Shown one piece after another: positions 1 to 4,814 of a DNA stretch of 5,434 nt. The notes beneath the pieces were generated by a model. It made no database searches and was not told the DNA's origin. It worked only from the letters and a program-made list of their open reading frames with translations. How positions within the stretch are numbered: position 1 is the stretch's first letter; the number at the start of each line of letters is the position of its first letter. The stretch is from Bacillota bacterium. Its GTDB lineage: Bacteria > Bacillota_A > Clostridia > Clostridiales > Clostridiaceae. Where the stretch lies: positions 1-5,434 of the forward strand of contig JAJXYA010000021.1 in the NCBI GenBank assembly GCA_021780795.1, read 5' to 3'. The position numbers and the translations under genes are program-made.

Positions 1-78
1 GAAATTATTTTGCAAGAACTAATTTTACAAAGTTATGGAAAGAAGACTAAGAGTTTAGAGATACTTAAAGGGTTGTAA
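1..78 (+). CDS. C-terminal end of an upstream gene, possibly DNA repair protein RecO
   Basis: Frame 1 is open from the window edge to a TAA at 76-78 and gives 25 residues ending in KTKSLEILKGL. The tail is basic and helical, and the pattern 'K-x-K-S-L-x-x-L' resembles the extreme C-terminus of RecO, the recombination mediator that loads RecA with RecR. In clostridia recO often lies just upstream of the ccpN/ppdK region, which is the second reason for the suggestion. With so few residues this stays a guess; any protein with a basic C-terminal helix would look similar. The next gene starts only 36 bases later with no promoter that I can see between them, so the two are probably cotranscribed. 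Confidence 0.45.
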   Translation, partial: EIILQELILQSYGKKTKSLEILKGL

Positions 79-100
79 AAATTTAAATACATGAATTTAA

Positions 101-108
101 AAGGAGTG
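101..108 (+). promoter_or_regulatory. Shine-Dalgarno site that fixes the start at 115
   Basis: AAGGAGTG lies with its GGAG core 8 bases before the ATG at 115. An in-frame ATG at 91 would place this site inside the coding region and has no ribosome binding site of its own, so 115 is the better start. Confidence 0.8.
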
Positions 109-114
109 AATTAT

Positions 115-675
115 ATGGTAGAAATAACTTTAGAAAAAATTGATCTTATAAGAGAGAGAACAGGTGTTTCTTATACAGATGCAAAGGAAGCATTAGAAGA
201 GACAGAAGGAAATGTAGTGGATGCTCTAATATATATTGAAAGTAAACAAAAAACATCAAAGGATGGATTGTATTCAACTAAAGAAGAGTTTATTGCTTGG
301 ATAAAAGATTTAATTCAAAAGGGTAACGTTACAAGAATAAGAGTTAAAAAAGAAGAAAAGGTATTGGTAGATATACCAGTCAATGCAGGAGTGGCAGCTG
401 GGGTTGTGTTATTAACTCTTCCAGCAGTTCTAGCAGTTATATTTGTAACAGCAGTAGTAACTCAAGTTACAGTAGAAATAACCATGGAAGATGGTTCTGT
501 TGAAGTGGTTAATAAAATAATCGAAAACACTTTTTCTAACGTAAAAGATAAGGTATCCGATGTAAAGGAAAAAGTATCAGAAGTTAAAGATAAATTTTCT
601 AAAGATGAAAACAAAGATAGCAATGTATATCAATATAGCGTAAAATTTGAAGATATTGAAGATAACGATAAGTAA
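115..675 (+). CDS. UBA-like domain / DUF4342 family membrane-associated protein
   Basis: 186 residues from the ATG at 115. Residues 4-42 (EKIDLIRERTGVSYTDAKEALEE... DALIYIE) have the three-helix UBA-like pattern seen at the N-terminus of elongation factor Ts and in NAC: a conserved 'TGV', then 'A-x-x-AL', then 'G-N/D-x-x-x-A'. Residues 55-90 are a mixed charged segment (about 68-88: GNVTRIRVKKEEKVLVDIPVN), and 91-118 are strongly hydrophobic, long enough for one membrane helix. This middle part fits the DUF4342 family of Clostridia. Residues 143-163 are three seven-residue repeats (VKDKVSD, VKEKVSE, VKDKFSK) that would form an amphipathic helix or coiled coil; the end is acidic. The biochemical function of this family is unknown to me. 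A membrane-anchored protein that binds something through the UBA-like domain is inference. It is probably cotranscribed with the gene upstream, and the unit ends at the terminator at 724-768. Confidence 0.75.
   Translation: MVEITLEKIDLIRERTGVSYTDAKEALEETEGNVVDALIYIESKQKTSKDGLYSTKEEFIAWIKDLIQKGNVTRIRVKKEEKVLVDIPVNAGVAAGVVLLTLPAVLAVIFVTAVVTQVTVEITMEDGSVEVVNKIIENTFSNVKDKVSDVKEKVSEVKDKFSKDENKDSNVYQYSVKFEDIEDNDK
541..603 (+). repeat. Three tandem 21-bp units encoding a heptad repeat
   Basis: Units at 541-561, 562-582 and 583-603 encode VKDKVSD, VKEKVSE and VKDKFSK. The DNA copies have diverged mainly at third codon positions while the protein pattern (V-K-[DE]-K-x-S) is kept, so the repeat is selected at protein level and is not a recent slippage product. 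Confidence 0.85.
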
Positions 676-723
676 AGGGTATTTGATTTTTATTAACAAT
701 TATTGTTGTTTTGATAAATGAAT

Positions 724-768
724 AAAATATAACAACCGATGGAGTTATCATCGGTTGTTATATTTTTT
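724..768 (+). terminator. Rho-independent terminator after the DUF4342 gene
   Basis: A perfect inverted repeat pairs 728-741 with 749-762 around a 7-base loop (742-748, GAGTTAT). The stem holds five G-C pairs and is followed by six T at 763-768. The A-rich 5' flank (724-727) can extend the pairing into the T tract to 18 bp. It ends the transcription unit that contains the UBA/DUF4342 gene. Confidence 0.92.
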
Positions 769-783
769 ATAAAGTGTTATAAT
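755..783 (+). promoter_or_regulatory. SigA-type promoter of ccpN, overlapping the terminator
   Basis: TTGTTA at 755-760 (4 of 6 matches to TTGACA), a spacer of exactly 17 bp, and a perfect TATAAT at 778-783 with an extended TG at 775-776. Transcription would begin near 789-791. The -35 box lies in the 3' arm of the preceding terminator. Because the ATG at 784 would sit upstream of the predicted start of the transcript, it is unlikely to be the ccpN start codon. Confidence 0.75.
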
Positions 784-803
784 ATGAGAGTAAACATAAG
801 AAA

Positions 804-811
804 GAGGGTGA
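804..811 (+). promoter_or_regulatory. Shine-Dalgarno site of ccpN, spaced for an ATT start at 817
   Basis: GAGGGTGA shares the GGTGA end of the ideal site AAAGGAGGTGA. Measured from G808, the spacing to ATT 817 is 8 bases, the same as for the other genes in this window. It overlaps the only conventional candidate, GTG 808, which has only a weak AAGAAAGAG stretch directly before it. Confidence 0.5.
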
Positions 812-1449
812 CTGCAATTAAGTTATCACAAAGACAAGAAGAGATTATAAAATTAGTAAAAGCAAATCAGCCTATTACGAGTGAAAAGCTTGCAGCAAGT
901 TTAAATCTTACAAGAGCAGCATTAAGGCCAGACTTGGCAATTTTAACTATGGCAGGTTTTTTAGATGCAAGACCAAAGGTAGGATATGTTTGCTTAGATA
1001 AGCCCTCTAAAAACGTTTTAAATGAAGTCATAAAAAGCTTTAAGGTTAAAGATGTAATGTCAAAGCCAGTTGTGGTGGATGAAGCCATGAAGGTTTATGA
1101 TGCTATAGTTTACTTGTTTTTAAACGATGTTGGTACATTATTTGTAGAAAATAATGGATATTTAGTTGGTGCAGTTTCAAGAAAAGATTTTTTAAAAATA
1201 GCTATGGGAGGAACAGATGTGCACCAAGTTCCTGTAGGGGTAATAATGACTAGGATGCCTAATATAGTTTTTGTTGAGCAGGAGGATTTAGCTTATGCTT
1301 CTGCTGAAAAAATAATTGAACATGAAGTCGATAGTTTGCCAGTAGTTGAAAAGGTTTTTAATAATGAAAAAGAAGCCTATAAAATAGTTGGCAAAATATC
1401 AAAAACCAATATTACAAGGTTACTTGTAAAGCTTGGTAATTATTCTTAA
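808..1449 (+). CDS. ccpN: CcpN-type transcriptional repressor (winged helix plus two CBS domains)
   Basis: 213 residues from GTG 808, about the length of Bacillus subtilis CcpN as I recall it. Residues 5-62 form a DeoR-like winged helix: 'LSQRQEEIIKLV', 'PITSEKLAASLNLTRAALRPDLAILTMAGFLDARPKVGY'; the LTRA-LRPDLAILTM-G recognition region is the CcpN hallmark. Residues 80-135 and 147-208 are two CBS domains (KVKDVMS... LVGAVSRKDFLK; VGVIMTRMP... IVGKISKTNITRLL), which in this family bind adenine nucleotides. CcpN of B. subtilis represses gapB and pckA under glycolytic conditions, with activity modulated by ATP/ADP. Here the next gene is ppdK, so that is the likely target (inference). Start choice: positions 739 and 784 are excluded, since they lie in the terminator and upstream of the predicted transcript start. 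GTG 808 matches the family N-terminus, but the best Shine-Dalgarno (GAGGGTGA, 804-811) overlaps it and instead points to ATT 817, which would give 210 residues beginning MKLSQRQ. Confidence 0.88.
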   Translation: MTAIKLSQRQEEIIKLVKANQPITSEKLAASLNLTRAALRPDLAILTMAGFLDARPKVGYVCLDKPSKNVLNEVIKSFKVKDVMSKPVVVDEAMKVYDAIVYLFLNDVGTLFVENNGYLVGAVSRKDFLKIAMGGTDVHQVPVGVIMTRMPNIVFVEQEDLAYASAEKIIEHEVDSLPVVEKVFNNEKEAYKIVGKISKTNITRLLVKLGNYS

Positions 1450-1450
1450 T

Positions 1451-1479
1451 CTGACTACATGGGATACTCCATTTAGTAT
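1451..1479 (+). promoter_or_regulatory. Weak candidate promoter for ppdK
   Basis: CTGACT at 1451-1456 (4 of 6) and TAGTAT at 1474-1479 (4 of 6) with 17 bp between them, immediately after the ccpN stop codon. Both boxes are poor, so read-through from the ccpN promoter may also feed ppdK; no terminator is visible between the genes. The spacer carries ATGG-6-CCAT (1459-1472), a short inverted repeat that could be part of an operator. Confidence 0.35.
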
Positions 1480-1508
1480 ATACACAAAATTAATAAGGGG
1501 ATGTTAAA

Positions 1509-4139
1509 ATGGTAAGCAAAAAGTATGTATATCTTTTCAAAGAAGGAAATGCGAAGATGAGAAACTTGCTAGGTGGTAAGGGAGCTAACCTGGCGGAAAT
1601 GACAAACTTAAATATACCAGTACCTCAAGGCTTCACAATAACAACAGAAGCATGTGTAAAATATTATGATGATGGAAAAAAGATTTCAGAAAACATAATC
1701 GAAGAGATTAACAATGCTTTAGCTGAACTTGAAAGAGTTACAAATAAAAAGTTCGGGAGCATAGAAAATCCTTTACTAGTATCAGTAAGATCTGGTGCAA
1801 GAGTATCGATGCCAGGTATGATGGATACAATACTTAATCTTGGATTAAACGATAACACTGTAGAAACTTTGGCAAAGCTTACCAATAATGATAGATTTGC
1901 TTACGATTCATACAGAAGATTTATTCAAATGTTTTCGGATGTAGTTATGGGCATAGAAAAAAGAACTTTTGAAGATATTCTAGATAAAGTTAAAGAAGCA
2001 AAGGGCTGCCGTTATGATACAGATTTATCTAGTGATGATTTAAAAGAAATAGTAGTAAAATTTAAAGAAGTATACAAAAAAGAACTAGGAAAGGATTTTC
2101 CTCAGGATCCAAAAGAGCAGCTTCTAGAAGCAGTTACAGCTGTATTTAGATCATGGGATAATCCTAGAGCAATAGTTTACAGAAGAATAAACGATATTCC
2201 TGGAGATTGGGGAACTGCAGTTAATGTTCAATCTATGGTATTTGGAAATATGGGAGATACTTCAGGTACTGGAGTTGCATTTACGAGAGACCCAGCAACA
2301 GGTGAAAATAAAATATTTGGTGAGTATTTAATTAATGCACAAGGAGAAGACGTTGTTGCAGGTATTAGAACACCACAACCGATAACAAGATTAAAAGAAG
2401 ATTTGCCAGAATGTTATGATGAATTCATGAAAATTGCAACTTCTTTAGAAAACCATTACAAAGATATGCAAGATATGGAGTTTACAATTGAGCAAGGAAA
2501 ACTATACTTTCTTCAGACAAGAAACGGAAAAAGAACAGCACAAGCAGCTCTAAAAATTGCAGTAGAAATGGTTAATGATGGCTTTATAACAAAGGAAGAA
2601 GCGCTTTTAAAGGTTGAGCCAAAACAATTGGATTCTTTATTACATCCAGCTTTTGACCAAGTTGAACTTAAAAAAGCAAAAGTCATTGCAAAAGGTTTAC
2701 CAGCATCTCCAGGTGCAGCATGTGGAAAAGTATATTTTACAGCAGATAAAGCTAAAAAACAACATGAAATGGGAGAAAAAGTTATATTAGTAAGACTTGA
2801 AACTTCTCCAGAAGATATCGAAGGAATGATTGCTTCAGAAGGAATACTTACTGTTAGAGGAGGTATGACTTCCCATGCAGCTGTTGTTGCAAGAGGTATG
2901 GGTACTTGTTGCGTCGCTGGCTGCGGAGAAATTAAAGTTAATGAAGAAGCTAAAACTTTTGAAGTTGCAGGCATAACATACAAAGAAGGAGATTACATTT
3001 CACTTGATGGAAGTACTGGTAATGTATATGGAGAAGCAATAAAAACAACAGCACCAGAAATAAGTGGATATTTTGAAACCTTCATGAAATGGGCTGATGA
3101 AGTTAGAGTGCTAAAGGTTAGAACTAATGCTGATACACCAAGAGATGCAAAACAAGCAGTTACTTTTGGAGCAGAAGGAATAGGTTTATGTAGAACAGAG
3201 CATATGTTCTTTGAAGAAGATAGAATAGCAGCTGTTAGAGAAATGATAGTATCTAAAACTGTTGAGCAAAGAGTAAAGGCATTAAATAAAATTTTACCTA
3301 TGCAAAAGAAAGATTTTATTGGAATCTATGAAGCAATGGAAGGTAAGCCAGTAAATATAAGATTTTTGGATCCACCACTACATGAATTTTTACCAAATGA
3401 AGATGAAGATATTAAAGCTTTAGCTGCTGAAATGGATATAAGCTTTGAAGATTTAAAAGCAACAGTAGTATCCTTACATGAATTTAATCCAATGATGGGT
3501 CATAGAGGCTGCAGACTTTCAGTTTCTTTCCCAGAAATTGCAGTAATGCAAACTACTGCAGTAATTGAAGCAGCAATAGAAGTTAGCAAAAATAAAAACA
3601 TTGAAATAGTTCCAGAAATAATGATTCCACTTGTTGGTGAAGTTAAGGAACTAAAATATGTTAAGGATATAGTAGTAAAAACAGCTGATGCAATTATTGC
3701 GAGGGAAGGTGTAAACCTAAAATATAAGGTTGGAACAATGATAGAAATTCCTAGAGCTGCAATAACAGCTGATGAAATAGCAAAAGAAGCTGAATTTTTC
3801 TCCTTTGGAACAAATGATTTAACTCAAATGACCTTTGGTTTTTCTAGAGATGATGCAGCTAAGTTCTTAGTTGATTATTATGATAAAAAAGTTTATGAGT
3901 TTGATCCATTTGTAAAATTAGATCAAGTTGGAGTAGGGAAACTAGTTAAAATAGCTGCAGAGCTTGGAAGACAAACTAGACCAGATATCCATCTTGGAAT
4001 ATGCGGAGAACATGGAGGCGATCCTTCATCTGTTGAATTCTGCCACGGTGTAGGACTTGACTATGTATCTTGTTCACCATATAGAGTTCCACTTGCAAGA
4101 CTTGCAGCAGCACAAGCACAACTAAAGAATCCAAGATAA
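1509..4139 (+). CDS. ppdK: Pyruvate, phosphate dikinase
   Basis: 876 residues, full length for the bacterial enzyme. It catalyses ATP + phosphate + pyruvate to and from AMP + pyrophosphate + phosphoenolpyruvate in the cytosol. The start is ATG 1509, with AAGGGG at 1495-1500 eight bases upstream and the typical N-terminus (K-x-V-Y-L-F-x-E-G-N, then LLGGKGANLAEM). Nucleotide-binding domain about 1-340: K24, R94 (SVRSGARVSMPGMMDT), D322, E324 and Q336 match the ATP-site residues of the Clostridium symbiosum enzyme. Phosphohistidine domain about 390-510: GGMTSHAAVVARG with catalytic H456 and the adjacent T454, the residue phosphorylated in enzymes controlled by a PPDK regulatory protein. PEP/pyruvate barrel about 535-870: R562, R618, E746, N769, D770 and catalytic C832 (GICGEHGGDP). 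The C-terminus SCSPYRVPLARLAAAQAQL is typical. No frameshift or missing residue is visible. The gene lies 59 bp after ccpN, its likely regulator. It may work glycolytically or for gluconeogenesis; the sequence does not decide this. Confidence 0.98.
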   Translation: MVSKKYVYLFKEGNAKMRNLLGGKGANLAEMTNLNIPVPQGFTITTEACVKYYDDGKKISENIIEEINNALAELERVTNKKFGSIENPLLVSVRSGARVSMPGMMDTILNLGLNDNTVETLAKLTNNDRFAYDSYRRFIQMFSDVVMGIEKRTFEDILDKVKEAKGCRYDTDLSSDDLKEIVVKFKEVYKKELGKDFPQDPKEQLLEAVTAVFRSWDNPRAIVYRRINDIPGDWGTAVNVQSMVFGNMGDTSGTGVAFTRDPATGENKIFGEYLINAQGEDVVAGIRTPQPITRLKEDLPECYDEFMKIATSLENHYKDMQDMEFTIEQGKLYFLQTRNGKRTAQAALKIAVEMVNDGFITKEEALLKVEPKQLDSLLHPAFDQVELKKAKVIAKGLPASPGAACGKVYFTADKAKKQHEMGEKVILVRLETSPEDIEGMIASEGILTVRGGMTSHAAVVARGMGTCCVAGCGEIKVNEEAKTFEVAGITYKEGDYISLDGSTGNVYGEAIKTTAPEISGYFETFMKWADEVRVLKVRTNADTPRDAKQAVTFGAEGIGLCRTEHMFFEEDRIAAVREMIVSKTVEQRVKALNKILPMQKKDFIGIYEAMEGKPVNIRFLDPPLHEFLPNEDEDIKALAAEMDISFEDLKATVVSLHEFNPMMGHRGCRLSVSFPEIAVMQTTAVIEAAIEVSKNKNIEIVPEIMIPLVGEVKELKYVKDIVVKTADAIIAREGVNLKYKVGTMIEIPRAAITADEIAKEAEFFSFGTNDLTQMTFGFSRDDAAKFLVDYYDKKVYEFDPFVKLDQVGVGKLVKIAAELGRQTRPDIHLGICGEHGGDPSSVEFCHGVGLDYVSCSPYRVPLARLAAAQAQLKNPR

Positions 4140-4170
4140 ATAATCCTAGTTGTTATTCTTAGAATTATTT
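4138..4170 (+). other. Imperfect AT-rich hairpin overlapping the ppdK stop codon
   Basis: AAATAAT (4138-4144) pairs with ATTATTT (4164-4170), and after one C-A mismatch CTAG pairs with the TTAG at 4159-4162 (one G-U pair), leaving a 9-base loop. It is followed by AATAAAAAAC rather than a T tract, so it is not a convincing terminator for ppdK on this strand. It might act as an mRNA 3' stabiliser or as a weak terminator on the opposite strand. Confidence 0.35.
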
Positions 4171-4187
4171 AATAAAAAACTCATGAG

Positions 4188-4208
4188 TATTAATAAATTT
4201 TATTAATA
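4188..4208. repeat. Perfect 21-bp AT-only palindrome upstream of the CDGSH gene
   Basis: TATTAATAAA (4188-4197) and TTTATTAATA (4199-4208) are exact inverted copies around one T. It ends 13 bases before the Shine-Dalgarno of the next gene. Being purely A/T it could be a regulator site, a flexible promoter element, or simply a by-product of base composition. Confidence 0.5.
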
Positions 4209-4234
4209 TAGAAAAAATGATAGGAGAGATTATT

Positions 4235-4474
4235 ATGGAAAATCCAGAAATTAGTCAAAAATCACCTATTGCTGTTGAACTTAAAGAAGGAGAAACTTAT
4301 TATTGGTGTTCTTGCGGTAGAAGTGGAAAACAACCATTTTGCGATGGCTCACACAAAGGTACAGCTTTTGCACCGATGGCATTCACAGCTGAAAAAGATG
4401 GTACAGCTTACTTGTGTGCATGTAAACATACTAAAAATCCTCCATATTGTGATGGAACCCACAAAGATCTTTAA
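4235..4474 (+). CDS. Double CDGSH-type iron-sulfur protein
   Basis: 79 residues. The start is ATG 4235, with AGGAG (4222-4226) eight bases upstream; the in-frame ATG at 4217 lies before that site and is rejected. Two CDGSH motifs are visible: C25-S-C27-x8-C36-D-G-S-H40 and C61-A-C63-x8-C72-D-G-T-H76. Each is the 3-Cys/1-His set that holds one [2Fe-2S] cluster, so the protein should carry two clusters in one chain, like mitochondrial CISD3 and other tandem CDGSH proteins, rather than forming a dimer of single-motif chains. The region between (GTAFAPMAFTAEKDGTAYL) is the usual short beta-rich link. No signal peptide or membrane helix, so cytosolic. Physiological role is unknown; electron transfer, cluster transfer or redox sensing are family-level suggestions. 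It lies 95 bp after ppdK with no clear terminator between, so read-through from ppdK is possible, and a strong hairpin follows. Confidence 0.93.
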   Translation: MENPEISQKSPIAVELKEGETYYWCSCGRSGKQPFCDGSHKGTAFAPMAFTAEKDGTAYLCACKHTKNPPYCDGTHKDL

Positions 4475-4499
4475 AAAATAAACAATACAAAATTTAGAT

Positions 4500-4579
4500 G
4501 GATGTAACAAAATATAAGTATGTAAATCGATTAAAATCCTTTTACTATGCTTTATATTTTGTTACATCCTTTAATTTTT
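4500..4579 (+). terminator. Long hairpin, probable terminator after the CDGSH gene
   Basis: A perfect 18-bp inverted repeat pairs 4500-4517 (GGATGTAACAAAATATAA) with 4552-4569. The pairing continues inward with two single-base bulges: GTAT 4518-4521 with 4547-4550, and GTAAA 4522-4526 with 4541-4545, giving a stem of about 27 bp and a 14-base loop. A T-rich tail (4570-4579, TTTAATTTTT) follows, and AAAATTT precedes the stem, so termination in both directions is possible. The stem is much longer than usual for an intrinsic terminator, so a decayed palindromic element is the alternative. Confidence 0.75.
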
Positions 4580-4814
4580 ATATACAACAATTATTCATGT
4601 GATAAATAATTAAATCAATAAAAATGTAAAATGAAGCGATTGAAAGTTTCTGTAATATTCTTGAATAAATGATGTTATTATTTACATTTTAAAATTAATA
4701 TGTTATTATAGACATGTAAAATGGAACATAATAGAAAATTTGTTCTAAAACAAAAAAGCTAATTAAAAAAAAAATTAAATTTAAAAAACTTTAGCTAATT
4801 TGGGAGGAATATTT
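4580..4814 (+). other. AT-rich regulatory spacer and 5' leader of the chemoreceptor gene
   Basis: No open frame worth calling on either strand. The spacer holds a promoter (4681-4709) and three copies of the word ATGTAAA (4624-4630; inverted 4681-4687; 4714-4720). It also has a small hairpin, TTTGTT-CTAA-AACAAA (4739-4754), a run of ten A (4765-4774), and an 8-bp direct repeat AGCTAATT at 4757-4764 and 4793-4800. The transcript leader would be about 100 bases. I see no match to the c-di-GMP riboswitches sometimes found before chemoreceptor genes, and no motility sigma factor (SigD-type TAAA-N15-GCCGATAA) site. Confidence 0.7.
4681..4709 (+). promoter_or_regulatory. SigA-type promoter of the chemoreceptor gene
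   Basis: TTTACA at 4681-4686 (5 of 6), 17-bp spacer, TATTAT at 4704-4709 (5 of 6) with an extended TG at 4701-4702. Transcription would start near 4716. The -35 box is embedded in TTTACATTTT, an exact inverted copy of AAAATGTAAA at 4621-4630. Confidence 0.7.

Noticed and set aside
73..101. Separate promoter for the UBA/DUF4342 gene
   Set aside because: TTGTAA (73-78) with TTTAAA (96-101) has the right spacing, but the -10 is poor and the transcript would start within or just after the Shine-Dalgarno, so cotranscription with the upstream gene is more likely.
739..807. Upstream in-frame ATG codons at 739 and 784 as ccpN starts
   Set aside because: 739 lies inside the terminator stem, 784 directly follows the TATAAT box and so lies upstream of the predicted transcript start, and neither has a Shine-Dalgarno. 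The extra residues do not resemble the family N-terminus.
867..1088. Minus-strand open frame opposite ccpN
   Set aside because: It is the complement of a well-conserved coding region, has no ribosome binding site and encodes no recognisable domain.
1664..1885. Minus-strand open frame opposite the start of ppdK
   Set aside because: It is antisense to the conserved ATP-binding region and its composition mirrors the ppdK codons.
2513..2983. 156-codon minus-strand open frame inside ppdK
   Set aside because: It covers the complement of the phosphohistidine domain, where codon bias keeps the opposite strand free of stops; there is no start signal or recognisable protein.
4153..4167. PerR/Fur-like box before the CDGSH gene
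   Set aside because: TTATTCTTAGAATTA fits the PerR pattern TTATAATnATTATAA at only 10 of 14 positions, the match comes largely from A/T composition, and I find no good promoter next to it.
4269..4481. Overlapping + strand frame within the CDGSH gene
   Set aside because: It is a +1 shadow of the CDGSH gene, whose two cysteine/histidine motifs clearly show the real frame.
4716..4814. c-di-GMP or other known riboswitch in the chemoreceptor leader
   Set aside because: None of the conserved core sequences of the c-di-GMP-I class are visible and the leader lacks stable G-C stems.
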